Assembly: GCF_010548275.1 (NCBI RefSeq)
Contig: NZ_JAAGLT010000015.1
Coordinates: 1 to 64,000, forward strand
Length of the DNA: 64,000 nt
Source of the DNA: Streptomyces sp. SID12488
GTDB lineage: Bacteria > Actinomycetota > Actinomycetes > Streptomycetales > Streptomycetaceae
Reading direction: 5' to 3'
Below are positions 19,016 to 27,022 of this stretch, piece by piece. The notes beneath the pieces were generated by a model. It had not been told where the DNA came from. It was given only the letters and a program-made list of their open reading frames with translations, and searched no databases. The stretch's first letter is position 1. Every line of letters begins with the position of its first letter. The translations under genes and the position numbers were made by a program.

Positions 19016-19324
19016 TCCCCTGCTCCGATGCGTGATCGAGCCCGGCATCTCGTGGGTGCCGGATGAACACGTGGGGGAGTGCGCGGTCCGCAGGCGGTCG
19101 CGTGTATGGGCACCCGGAGTGCCGGGTGCCCATACAGGCTTGACCAAGTGATGCCCGGGTTCGGTGCGACCCACCGGGTATGGCAGAATGGCCAGCTGTA
19201 CTCGACAGCCGCACAGGAACCCTCTCGCCTCCGGCTGACGCGTCCATCGGGCACTCGGGTACCGCAACCCCACGCGGCAATCTCGCCGTGCCCAACCACG
19301 TCAATTCCAGGAGAATCCACTCCC
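19016..19324 (+). promoter_or_regulatory. Terminator hairpin and leader region of the rpsP operon
   Basis: A perfect 14-bp stem (19104-19117 with 19122-19135, loop AGTG) follows the SprT-like gene and probably terminates it. Beyond it, CAGAAT near 19,186-19,191 is a candidate -10 for the rpsP transcript. The remaining leader to 19,324 is GC rich, ends in the AGGAGA ribosome site of rpsP, and resembles the conserved rpsP leader of other Streptomyces. No coding sequence is convincing. Confidence 0.5.
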
Positions 19325-19753
19325 GTGGCAGTCAAGATCAAGCTGAAGCGTCTGGGCAAGATCCGTTCGCCTCACTACCGCATCGTCGTCGCCGACTCCC
19401 GTACCCGCCGTGATGGCCGGGCCATCGAGGAGATCGGCCTGTACCACCCGGTGCAGAACCCCTCGCGCATCGAGGTCGACACCGACCGCGCGCAGTACTG
19501 GCTGGGTGTCGGCGCGCAGCCGACCGAGCCGGTTCTCGCCATCCTCAAGCTGACCGGCGACTGGCAGAAGTTCAAGGGCCTGCCCGCCCCGGCTCCGCTG
19601 CTCGTGGCCGCTCCGAAGCCCCCGCGTCCGTTGTTCGAGGCCCTGGGCGGCGACAACGAGGGCAAGGGTGAAGCCATCACCCAGAAGAAGAAGGCCGAGA
19701 AGAAGGACGAGGCTCCGGCTGAGTCCTCTGCGGCTGCGCCGACCGAGGCCTGA
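19325..19753 (+). CDS. rpsP: Small ribosomal subunit protein bS16
   Basis: The 142-residue protein begins with the S16 signature VKIKLKRLGKIRSPHYRIV and continues IEEIGLYHP. It carries the long Lys, Glu and Ala-rich tail usual for actinobacteria. GTG 19325 is preceded by AGGAGA. S16 is needed for 30S assembly. It opens the operon with the KH protein, rimM and trmD, all linked to ribosome maturation. Confidence 0.98.
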   Translation: MAVKIKLKRLGKIRSPHYRIVVADSRTRRDGRAIEEIGLYHPVQNPSRIEVDTDRAQYWLGVGAQPTEPVLAILKLTGDWQKFKGLPAPAPLLVAAPKPPRPLFEALGGDNEGKGEAITQKKKAEKKDEAPAESSAAAPTEA

Positions 19754-19755
19754 GC

Positions 19756-19995
19756 ATGCTCGAGGAGGCTCTCGAGCACCTCGTGAAGGGCATCGTCGAC
19801 AACCCCGACGAAGTGCAGGTCGCCTCGCGCGATCTGCGTCGCGGGCGCGTTCTGGAGGTCAGGGTTCACCCCGACGACCTCGGTAAGGTGATCGGCCGTA
19901 ACGGCCGCACCGCACGCGCCCTGCGAACCGTCGTGGGTGCCATCGGCGGACGCGGTGTCCGTGTCGACCTCGTCGACGTGGACCAGGTTCGCTGA
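19756..19995 (+). CDS. khpA: KH-domain RNA-binding protein KhpA
   Basis: A 79-residue protein consisting of one KH domain with the GRNG loop (VIGRNGRTARALR), always encoded between rpsP and rimM in actinobacteria and Firmicutes. KhpA-type proteins bind RNA and are linked to cell-size and ribosome functions in other bacteria. It starts two bases after the rpsP stop. Confidence 0.92.
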   Translation: MLEEALEHLVKGIVDNPDEVQVASRDLRRGRVLEVRVHPDDLGKVIGRNGRTARALRTVVGAIGGRGVRVDLVDVDQVR

Positions 19996-20015
19996 TCACC
20001 ACGTAGCACCGGCTC

Positions 20016-20050
20016 GGGCCGGGGAGGGCCACTTGGGCCGTCCCCGGCCC
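20016..20050 (+). terminator. Strong hairpin between khpA and rimM
   Basis: About 15 bases at 20016-20030 pair with 20035-20050 around a four-base loop. No T run follows, so it may act as an attenuator or RNA-stability element inside the operon instead of a full terminator. Confidence 0.45.
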
Positions 20051-20101
20051 GTAGTCGTCTACGGAGTAATGCCGTAGGCACACGACAGGAGATTCCAGAA
20101 A

Positions 20102-20695
20102 GTGCAGCTCGTAGTCGCGCGTGTGGGCCGCGCCCACGGCATCAAGGGCGAGGTAACCGTCGAGGTACGTACCGACGAGCCGGAACTCCGGCTCCCGCCC
20201 GGCGCCGTCCTGGCCACCGACCCCGCCACGGCGGGACCGCTGACCATCGAGACCGGCCGCGTCCACAGCGGCCGGCTCCTGCTGCGCTTCGAGGGCGTGC
20301 ACGACCGGACCGGCGCGGAGGCACTCCGCAACATCCTGCTGATCGCCGACATCGACCCCGAGGAACTGCCCGAGGGCGAGGACGAGTACTACGACCACCA
20401 GCTGATGGACCTGGACGTGGTCCTGGTCGACGGCACCGAGGTCGGGCGCATCACCGAGATCTCGCACCTGCCCTCCCAGGACCTGTTCGTCGTGGAGCGC
20501 CCCGACGGCAGCGAGGTGTACGTCCCGTTCGTCCAGGAGATCGTCGTGGAGATCGACCTGGAGGAGCAGCGGGCGGTCATCGATCCGCCGCCGGGTCTGA
20601 TCGACGACAGGGCCGAGGTCGCCTCTTCCAAGGACGGCGAAGACTCCTCGGATGACGAGTCGGATGACGAGGACTCCCCGGGAGCCGACGTCTGA
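20102..20695 (+). CDS. rimM: Ribosome maturation factor RimM
   Basis: RimM binds S19 and helps assemble the 30S head. The 197 residues show the N-terminal VARVGRAHGIKGEVTV motif and the PRC-barrel domain (YDHQLMDLDVVLVDG, then DLFVVERPDGSEVYVPFV). The C-terminal tail is strongly acidic (DDESDDEDS). The GTG start follows AGGAGATTCCAGAAA. Its stop shares a base with the trmD start. Confidence 0.96.
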   Translation: MQLVVARVGRAHGIKGEVTVEVRTDEPELRLPPGAVLATDPATAGPLTIETGRVHSGRLLLRFEGVHDRTGAEALRNILLIADIDPEELPEGEDEYYDHQLMDLDVVLVDGTEVGRITEISHLPSQDLFVVERPDGSEVYVPFVQEIVVEIDLEEQRAVIDPPPGLIDDRAEVASSKDGEDSSDDESDDEDSPGADV

Positions 20696-21516
20696 TGCGT
20701 CTCGACGTAGTCACGATCTTTCCCGAGTACCTCGAACCCCTGAACGTCTCGCTCGTCGGCAAGGCACGCGCGCGTGGACAGCTGAATGTGCATGTGCATC
20801 ATCTTCGGGACTGGACGTACGACCGCCACAACACGGTCGACGACACACCCTACGGCGGCGGCCCGGGAATGGTCATGAAGACCGACCCCTGGGGCGACGC
20901 GCTGGACGACGTACTGGCCGACGGATACGAGACCGGCTCCCAGGCACCCGTACTGGTCGTGCCCACGCCCAGTGGCCGCCCCTTCACCCAGGCGCTCGCC
21001 GTCGAACTGTCCGAGCGGCCGTGGCTCGTCTTCACGCCCGCCCGTTACGAAGGCATCGACCGGCGTGTCATCGACGAGTACGCCACGCGGATGCCCGTGT
21101 ACGAGGTGTCCATCGGCGACTATGTGCTCGCCGGCGGCGAGGCGGCCGTACTGGTCATCACGGAGGCCGTGGCGCGGCTGCTGCCCGGGGTCCTCGGTAA
21201 CGCCGAGTCGCACCGGGACGACTCCTTCGCGCCGGGTGCCATGGCCAACCTCCTGGAGGGGCCCGTCTACACCAAGCCGCCCCAGTGGCGCGGCCGGGAG
21301 ATCCCGGACGTGCTGCTCAGCGGCCACCACGGAAAGATCGCGCGCTGGCGCCGGGACGAGGCGCTGCGCCGTACGGCGGTCAACCGGCCCGACCTGATCG
21401 AACAGACCGACGCGTCGGCCTTCAACAAGAAGGACCGGGAGACGCTCTCCATCATGGCGTGGCGGCCTTCCGGCGACGGCCGATTTTGGCGCAGGCCAGA
21501 GGGCGTGGAAGAATAG
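20695..21516 (+). CDS. trmD: tRNA (guanine37-N1)-methyltransferase TrmD
   Basis: TrmD makes m1G37 next to the anticodon, preventing frameshifting. The 273-residue protein begins MRLDVVTIFPEYLEPL and has the substrate loop DDTPYGGGPGMVMK. The SPOUT knot region SIGDYVLAGGEAAVLVITEA binds SAM, and the conserved SHRDDSF follows. It overlaps rimM by one base (TGATG). Confidence 0.98.
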   Translation: MRLDVVTIFPEYLEPLNVSLVGKARARGQLNVHVHHLRDWTYDRHNTVDDTPYGGGPGMVMKTDPWGDALDDVLADGYETGSQAPVLVVPTPSGRPFTQALAVELSERPWLVFTPARYEGIDRRVIDEYATRMPVYEVSIGDYVLAGGEAAVLVITEAVARLLPGVLGNAESHRDDSFAPGAMANLLEGPVYTKPPQWRGREIPDVLLSGHHGKIARWRRDEALRRTAVNRPDLIEQTDASAFNKKDRETLSIMAWRPSGDGRFWRRPEGVEE

Positions 21517-21649
21517 GTCGCTGTTGTGCGTCGTCCGGCGTGCGCCCCTGCCACGGGGGGACACGACGCCCGCCCCGGCACGGACAGCAACCTTCCGAGA
21601 TTCAAGCTCCCGTTGATGACCTGTGGCATCAGCGAAGAAAGCAGACAAA

Positions 21650-22000
21650 ATGTCCAACCTGCTCGACTCCGTCGACTCCGCGTCGCTGCGCGACGACATC
21701 CCGGCCTTCCGCCCGGGTGACACCGTCAACGTCCACGTCCGCGTCATCGAGGGCAACCGCTCCCGTGTGCAGCAGTTCAAGGGCGTAGTCGTCCGTCGCC
21801 AGGGCGCCGGTGTCCGCGAGACCTTCACGGTCCGCAAGATCTCGTTCTCCGTCGGCGTGGAGCGCACCTTCCCGGTGCACACCCCGATCGTCGAGAAGAT
21901 CGAGCTGGTCATGCGTGGTGACGTGCGTCGCGCCAAGCTGTACTACCTCCGTGATCTGCGGGGCAAGGCCGCGAAGATCAAGGAGAAGCGCGACAGGTGA
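21650..22000 (+). CDS. rplS: Large ribosomal subunit protein bL19
   Basis: The 116-residue protein matches L19 across its length, including FRPGDTVNVHVRVIEG, RVQQFKGVVVRRQG and FTVRKISFSVGVERTFP. ATG 21650 gives the usual N terminus MSNLLDSVD with GAAGAAAG upstream; an in-frame start at 21623 is less likely. It lies at the 50S-30S interface. The gap to trmD (133 bases) contains GC-rich self-complementary sequence but no clear feature. Confidence 0.97.
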   Translation: MSNLLDSVDSASLRDDIPAFRPGDTVNVHVRVIEGNRSRVQQFKGVVVRRQGAGVRETFTVRKISFSVGVERTFPVHTPIVEKIELVMRGDVRRAKLYYLRDLRGKAAKIKEKRDR

Positions 22001-22007
22001 GCATTCG

Positions 22008-22033
22008 GTGAGCCCGATATAAAGAGGGCTCAC
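22008..22033 (+). terminator. Hairpin between rplS and the first signal peptidase gene
   Basis: GTGAGCCC at 22008-22015 pairs with GGGCTCAC at 22026-22033 around a 10-base AT-rich loop. It probably separates the ribosomal-protein transcript from the signal peptidase cluster. Confidence 0.5.
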
Positions 22034-22060
22034 ATCGGGGCCGGATAACATCCTGCCCCG

Positions 22061-22777
22061 ATGGACACCGCAGCACAGCCGACGGAGCGCGACCGCTCCT
22101 CCCGCCCTGTTCGATCCGAGGAGATCTCGGACACCGAGGGGCCGGAGGACCGGTCGCGTTTTGCGTTGGTGTCCCGGGCGGCCGAGTGGCTCCCGGGCGG
22201 GCGGATCACCCTGACCGTGCTGCTTTTCCTGCTCTTTCTGCTCCTCTTCAGCCGATTCGTCATCCAGCCGTTCGAAATTCCCAGCGGCTCGATGGAGCGC
22301 GGATTGAGGATCGGGGACCGCGTTCTCGTAAATAAGTTCGCGTACCGTTTCGGTGCCGAGCCGCAGCGCGGTGACGTCGTCGTCTTCGACGGAACCGGCT
22401 ACTTCGGGCACGCCGACTACATCAAGCGCGTTGTGGGTGTGGGGAGAGACCACGTGGTCTGCTGCGACAAGGAGGGGAGAATCGAGGTGAACGGCCGGTC
22501 GGTCGACGAGTCGACGTTCCTTTACCCCGGTGACAGCCCGTCCACGGTGTCCTTCGACGTCGTGGTGCCCGAGGGCGGACTCTTCGTCCTGGGAGACCAC
22601 CGCAGTGACTCCAGGGACTCCCGGGACCATCTGGGTTCGCCGGGCGGCGGCATGGTCCCCGTGGGCAGGGTGATCGGCCGTGCCGACTGGATCGGCTGGC
22701 CCCGTGAGCACTGGACCCGTCTGGACCGACCTGGCGCGTACGCGCGTGTGCCCGCCGCGGACGGTGTCCATGGGTAA
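22061..22777 (+). CDS. lepB: Type I signal peptidase (first of four)
   Basis: A 238-residue membrane protease that removes signal peptides from exported proteins. One transmembrane helix (about 48-65) precedes the catalytic serine in PSGSMERG (Ser77). The lysine lies in YIKRVVGVGRD, and box E is GDHRSDSRDS. It is the first of four tandem lepB paralogs; S. lividans and S. coelicolor have the same set (sipW, X, Y, Z). Its stop overlaps the start of the next gene by eight bases. Confidence 0.94.
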   Translation: MDTAAQPTERDRSSRPVRSEEISDTEGPEDRSRFALVSRAAEWLPGGRITLTVLLFLLFLLLFSRFVIQPFEIPSGSMERGLRIGDRVLVNKFAYRFGAEPQRGDVVVFDGTGYFGHADYIKRVVGVGRDHVVCCDKEGRIEVNGRSVDESTFLYPGDSPSTVSFDVVVPEGGLFVLGDHRSDSRDSRDHLGSPGGGMVPVGRVIGRADWIGWPREHWTRLDRPGAYARVPAADGVHG

Positions 22778-23852
22778 CCGCGGCAAGCCGCGCGGGGCGC
22801 CCAGCACCGTCGCCGACCAACTGCTGCCCACCGGTTCGCGCCGAGCCTCCGGTGCCGCCGCCAGGCCGGGCCGGGCCGAGCGGCGCAAGCTCCAGCGCAA
22901 GGTCAAGGCGCGCAGACGGCGTTCGGCCGTCAAGGAGATACCTCTTCTGGTGGGTGTCGCGGTCCTCATAGCGCTGGTCCTGAAGACGTTCCTCGTGCAG
23001 GCGTTCGTGATCCCGTCGGGTTCGATGGAGAACACGATCCAGATCGGCGACCGGGTCCTCGTGGACAAGTTCACCCCCTGGTTCGGCTCCGAGCCCCAGC
23101 GTGGTGACGTGGTCGTCTTCAAGGACCCCGGCGGCTGGCTGGACGACGAGCCGACCACCGCGAAGGGCGAGGACCCCATCGTTGTCAAGCAGGTCAAGCA
23201 GGGGCTCACCTTCATCGGCCTGCTGCCCTCGGACAACGAGAAGGACCTCATCAAGCGGGTCGTCGCGGTCGGCGGCGACACCGTCAAGTGCTGCGACTCC
23301 GAGGGCCGCGTGACCGTCAACGGCATGCCGCTCAACGAGACGACCTACATCCACCCCGGCAACAAGCCGTCGTCGTTCACCTTTGAGGTGAAGGTTCCCG
23401 AGGGGCGCCTGTTCGTGATGGGCGACCACCGGGCCAACTCCGCCGACTCCCGCTACCACCGCACCGAGGCGTACAGCGGCACCGTGTCCGAGAGTTCCAT
23501 CGTGGGCCGGGCCATGGTCATCGCCTGGCCGTTCGGCCACTGGACCCAGCTGGAGGAGCCGGACACGTTCTCCTCGGTGCCGGGTGGGTCGGCCACCGCC
23601 CTCGGCTCGTCGCATAGGGTGGCTTCCGCGGATCGGTATGGATCGATCCCGCTCCCGATCCCTGCGGAACTCCCGCTCGTTATGGGAGTGGTGGGCCTGC
23701 GTCGCATCCGGCGCGGGCGGCGGTTCGGAGTGAGGAGTGGGTGTGGGGGATTTGGCGGTCGGCGCACGGTCCGGGCAGGACGGTCCCGAGGAACAGCGCC
23801 CCGCGCAGCCGGTTCCACCGGCCGCAGAGGACGCGGTCCCCGCCGCGAGTGA
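22770..23852 (+). CDS. lepB: Type I signal peptidase (second of four)
   Basis: The 360-residue enzyme has an N-terminal transmembrane helix (IPLLVGVAVLIALVLKTF), the catalytic serine in PSGSMENT, the lysine in LIKRVVAVGGD, and GDHRANSADSR. A second hydrophobic segment near residue 300 is followed by an unusual Arg and Gly-rich tail of about 50 residues. This tail is encoded in sequence that overlaps the next signal peptidase gene by 110 bases. ATG 22770 overlaps the previous gene. The tail may be an unselected read-through, since relatives are nearer 320 residues. Confidence 0.9.
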   Translation: MGNRGKPRGAPSTVADQLLPTGSRRASGAAARPGRAERRKLQRKVKARRRRSAVKEIPLLVGVAVLIALVLKTFLVQAFVIPSGSMENTIQIGDRVLVDKFTPWFGSEPQRGDVVVFKDPGGWLDDEPTTAKGEDPIVVKQVKQGLTFIGLLPSDNEKDLIKRVVAVGGDTVKCCDSEGRVTVNGMPLNETTYIHPGNKPSSFTFEVKVPEGRLFVMGDHRANSADSRYHRTEAYSGTVSESSIVGRAMVIAWPFGHWTQLEEPDTFSSVPGGSATALGSSHRVASADRYGSIPLPIPAELPLVMGVVGLRRIRRGRRFGVRSGCGGFGGRRTVRAGRSRGTAPRAAGSTGRRGRGPRRE

Positions 23853-24771
23853 CCCCGGGGCCCCAGGGCTCGCGGGGAGTGGCCCAGGGTTCTCCGGGGC
23901 GGGCGGCGGTGACTCCGGGGATTCCGGGGACGACACCGCGCAGGACCTCGACGAGCCCGGCCACAAGCCCAGGAAGCAGCGCTCCTTCTGGAAGGAGTTG
24001 CCGCTGCTCATCGGCATCGCGCTGGTGCTGGCGCTGCTGATCAAGACCTTCCTGGTCCAGGCGTTCTCCATCCCCTCGGACTCCATGCAGCACACGCTGG
24101 AGCAGGGCGACCGGGTACTGGTCGACAAGCTCACCCCGTGGTTCGGCTCCGAGCCCGAGCGCGGTGAGGTCGTCGTCTTCCACGACCCCGCCGACTGGCT
24201 GGCCGGCGAGCCGACCGTCGAACCGAACCCCGCGCAGCGGGTCCTCGGCTGGATCGGCCTGATGCCGTCCGCCAACGAGAAGGACCTCATCAAGCGCGTC
24301 ATCGGCGTCGGCGGCGACACCATCGAGTGCAACGGCACGGGCCCGCTGAAGGTCAACGGCAAGGCGCTCGACGAGCCGTACGTGTACGCGGGGAACACCC
24401 CGTGCACGATGGACGACCAGGGCGGCCAGTTCAAGGTAACGGTACCCACAGGCAAAATCTGGGTCATGGGTGACCACCGGCAGAACTCGCTGGACTCCCG
24501 GTACCACCAGGAGGACAAGAACGCGGGCTTCGTCCCCGTGGACAATGTCGTCGGCCGCGCCATCGTGGTCGCCTGGCCGCCCACCCGCTGGAACACGCTG
24601 CCGATTCCCGACACCTTCGACCAGAACCTGAGCGCCGCCGCTCCGGGCGCGCTGGGTCTCGCGGGCGCCGTCCCGCTGGTCCTGTGGCGCAGGCGCCGCG
24701 TGGTCGGTCGTACGACTGCTCCCGTTACCGTCGGAAACTCCGGTGTTCCCGGGTCGGGTACCGCCGGGTAG
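23743..24771 (+). CDS. lepB: Type I signal peptidase (third of four)
   Basis: The 342-residue enzyme starts with a Pro, Gly and Asp-rich cytoplasmic segment of about 80 residues. A transmembrane helix follows, then the catalytic serine in PSDSMQHT, the lysine in LIKRVIGVGGD, GDHRQNSLDSRYH, and a C-terminal hydrophobic helix (AAPGALGLAGAVPLVLW). GTG 23743 has GAGGAGT at good spacing; GTG 23737 is the alternative. The N-terminal coding part overlaps the end of the preceding gene. Confidence 0.92.
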   Translation: MGDLAVGARSGQDGPEEQRPAQPVPPAAEDAVPAASDPGAPGLAGSGPGFSGAGGGDSGDSGDDTAQDLDEPGHKPRKQRSFWKELPLLIGIALVLALLIKTFLVQAFSIPSDSMQHTLEQGDRVLVDKLTPWFGSEPERGEVVVFHDPADWLAGEPTVEPNPAQRVLGWIGLMPSANEKDLIKRVIGVGGDTIECNGTGPLKVNGKALDEPYVYAGNTPCTMDDQGGQFKVTVPTGKIWVMGDHRQNSLDSRYHQEDKNAGFVPVDNVVGRAIVVAWPPTRWNTLPIPDTFDQNLSAAAPGALGLAGAVPLVLWRRRRVVGRTTAPVTVGNSGVPGSGTAG

Positions 24772-24861
24772 GGTGCCGTCCCAGACAGCCGATCTTCCGT
24801 GGCCCGGCCAGTTGGCGCAGGGGCCACGGGGATCGCCTCTCCGAGCTGGGAGAACACTGGG

Positions 24862-25614
24862 ATGAGCAGCACGACGACACGTACGGACGAGGGCCGTGGG
24901 CGGCTCGGCAGCAAGCTGTCGGGACTGGTCATGGCCCTCGGCTGTGTGCTCTTCCTCGGCGGCTTCGTCTGGGGCGCGATCCTCTACCGGCCGTACACCG
25001 TCCCGACGGACTCCATGTCGCCCACCATCGTGGCCGGCGACCGGGTGCTGGCCCAGCGCGTCGACGGCGGCGAGATCAAGCGCGGTGACGTCGTGGTCTT
25101 CAGGCAGGAGAGCTGGGGGGGCGACATGGCCCTGGTCAAGCGGGTCGTGGCCGTGGGCGGCGACACGATCTCCTGCTGCACGGACGGCAAGTTGGTCGTC
25201 AACGGCAAGCAGATCCAGGAGTCCTACCTGCGCAAGGGCCAGGACGCCGAGCTGACCGGCATCCCGTCGATCACAGTCCCCAAGGGGCGCCTGTTCATGC
25301 TCGGCGACGAGCGCACCGGCTCCCTGGACTCCACGGCCCACCTCACGGAGGCCTTCAACGGCACGGTGTCGCGTGGTTCGGTGGACGCCCGCGTCGACGC
25401 CGTGGTGTGGCCGATGAACGGCATGCTGGCCCGTCCCACGGGCTTCGAGTCCCTGGGTGGCCTTTCCACGCCGGGCCCGCTGCGGCTGCTCACCGTCGCG
25501 ATCGTGCTGGGCGGGGTGCTCGTCCTGGGTGGCGGCGCCTACGGGGCGATCGCCGACCGGGCGGCGAAGAAGCGGCGCGGTGCCCCGGTGGCGGAGCCGG
25601 CCGGTGCCCGCTGA
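24862..25614 (+). CDS. lepB: Type I signal peptidase (fourth of four)
   Basis: The 250-residue protein has a transmembrane helix (about 20-42), the catalytic serine in PTDSMSPT, and the lysine in LVKRVVAVGGD. The box that is usually GDH reads GDERTGSLDS, with Glu in place of His, and a second helix lies near the C terminus. ATG 24862 follows GGGAG; a longer frame from 24799 lacks a site. It differs most from its three neighbours and may have separate substrates. Confidence 0.9.
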   Translation: MSSTTTRTDEGRGRLGSKLSGLVMALGCVLFLGGFVWGAILYRPYTVPTDSMSPTIVAGDRVLAQRVDGGEIKRGDVVVFRQESWGGDMALVKRVVAVGGDTISCCTDGKLVVNGKQIQESYLRKGQDAELTGIPSITVPKGRLFMLGDERTGSLDSTAHLTEAFNGTVSRGSVDARVDAVVWPMNGMLARPTGFESLGGLSTPGPLRLLTVAIVLGGVLVLGGGAYGAIADRAAKKRRGAPVAEPAGAR

Positions 25615-26128
25615 GGTGGTGGGCACCGCGGACGACTCGCACGCCGGCGGTATGCGCGAGGTGTCCCGGCTGGTGCTCCTCGATCCGCGGGACCGGATCC
25701 TGCTGCTGCACGGGCACGAGCCGGACGATCCGTCAGACGCCTGGTGGTTCACTCCCGGCGGCGGTCTCGAGGGCGACGAGACGCACGAGGAGGCCGCGCT
25801 GCGCGAACTCGCCGAGGAGACCGGCATCACCGAGGTCGAACTCGGTCCGGTGCTGTGGCGGCGCAGGTGCTCCTTCCCGTTCGCGGGGCGCCGCTGGGAT
25901 CAGGACGAGTGGTACTACCTGGCCCGTACGGACAGAACGGAGACCCGGGCCACGGGTCTCACGGAGCTGGAACGGCGCAGTGTCGCCGGAGCGCGCTGGT
26001 GGACGTGCCAGGAACTGACCCAGGCACATGAGACGGTGTATCCGACCAGACTCGCCGAGCTCCTGCGCAAGGTGCTCGACGAAGGTCCCCCGGCCATGCC
26101 CGAGGTCCTCGAAACGGAAATCGTCTAG
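25604..26128 (+). CDS. NUDIX hydrolase
   Basis: The 174-residue protein has a complete Nudix box, GGLEGDETHEEAALRELAEE followed by TGI, within residues 45-70. It would hydrolyse a nucleoside diphosphate linked to another group, using Mg2+ bound by the Glu residues. GTG 25604 overlaps the end of the preceding signal peptidase gene; GTG 25616 and ATG 25652 are alternatives. The substrate cannot be predicted. Confidence 0.85.
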   Translation: MPAEVVGTADDSHAGGMREVSRLVLLDPRDRILLLHGHEPDDPSDAWWFTPGGGLEGDETHEEAALRELAEETGITEVELGPVLWRRRCSFPFAGRRWDQDEWYYLARTDRTETRATGLTELERRSVAGARWWTCQELTQAHETVYPTRLAELLRKVLDEGPPAMPEVLETEIV

Positions 26129-26183
26129 AGGCTCGCGGCACTGGCGCACAATAGGGGGACGCACGGCTGAAGGGGAACATGCC

Positions 26184-26492
26184 ATGAGCGCCGAGGACCT
26201 CGAGAAGTACGAGACCGAGATGGAGCTGAAGCTCTACCGGGAGTACCGCGATGTCGTCGGTCTGTTCAAATATGTGATCGAGACCGAACGGCGCTTCTAC
26301 CTCACCAACGACTACGAGATGCAGGTGCACTCGGTCCAGGGTGAGGTTTTCTTCGAGGTGTCCATGGCGGACGCCTGGGTGTGGGACATGTACCGGCCGG
26401 CCCGGTTCGTGAAGCAGGTGCGGGTGCTCACGTTCAAGGACGTGAACATCGAGGAGCTGAACAAGAGCGATCTGGAGCTCCCTGGCGGCTGA
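26184..26492 (+). CDS. DUF2469 family protein
   Basis: The 102-residue protein begins MSAEDLEKYETEMELKLYRE and is the highly conserved actinobacterial DUF2469 protein found near yraN and comM. It has many acidic and aromatic residues, no membrane segment and no known enzymatic motif. ATG 26184 follows AAGGGGAAC. Function is unknown; conservation suggests a housekeeping role. Confidence 0.9.
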   Translation: MSAEDLEKYETEMELKLYREYRDVVGLFKYVIETERRFYLTNDYEMQVHSVQGEVFFEVSMADAWVWDMYRPARFVKQVRVLTFKDVNIEELNKSDLELPGG

Positions 26493-26599
26493 CCGTCACC
26501 CGTGCGGGTGGCGGAGTTATCCACAATGCCGAGGTTGTCCACCAAGATCCAATAGCTCGCTGAACTGTCCGCATTGTTGGCGCCGGAGGTGGTGCCGAC

Positions 26600-27022
26600 A
26601 TGAACACACGCCATGAACAAGGCGGCGGACGGAGCGGTGCGCGGGGCAACGCGCAGCGCGGAGCACTGGGCAGGTACGGCGAGGACCTGGCCGCGCGGCG
26701 GCTGACCGAGGCCGGGATGACGGTCCTGGACCGCAACTGGCGCGCCGGCCGGACCGGCGAGATCGACATCGTGGCCCGGGACGGCGACGCGCTCGTCGTC
26801 TGCGAGGTCAAGACCCGCCGGGCGACCGGTCCGGCGGGGGCCTTCCAGCACCCGATGGCGGCCGTCACGCCGGTCAAGGCGGAGCGGCTGCGGGGCCTCG
26901 CCGAGCGCTGGGTCCAGGAACACGGGGGAGCGCCACCCGGCGGCGTCCGCATCGACCTGATCGGCGTTCTGCTGCCCGAGCGCGGCGCGCCCGTGGTGGA
27001 ACACGCGCGGGGGGTGGCGTGA
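26600..27022 (+). CDS. yraN: UPF0102 nuclease-like protein YraN
   Basis: The 140-residue protein has the restriction-endonuclease-like core of the UPF0102 family: LGRYGEDLAARRL, RNWRAGRTGEIDIVARDG, and VVCEVKTRR (D...E-x-K). Its biological role is unsettled; it is usually encoded beside comM/yifB and dprA. It shares one base with the comM start (TGATG). Confidence 0.92.
   Translation: MNTRHEQGGGRSGARGNAQRGALGRYGEDLAARRLTEAGMTVLDRNWRAGRTGEIDIVARDGDALVVCEVKTRRATGPAGAFQHPMAAVTPVKAERLRGLAERWVQEHGGAPPGGVRIDLIGVLLPERGAPVVEHARGVA

Noticed and set aside
22422..24932. 836-codon minus-strand open frame
   Set aside because: It is antisense to three signal peptidase genes with clear catalytic motifs and has no recognisable protein features.
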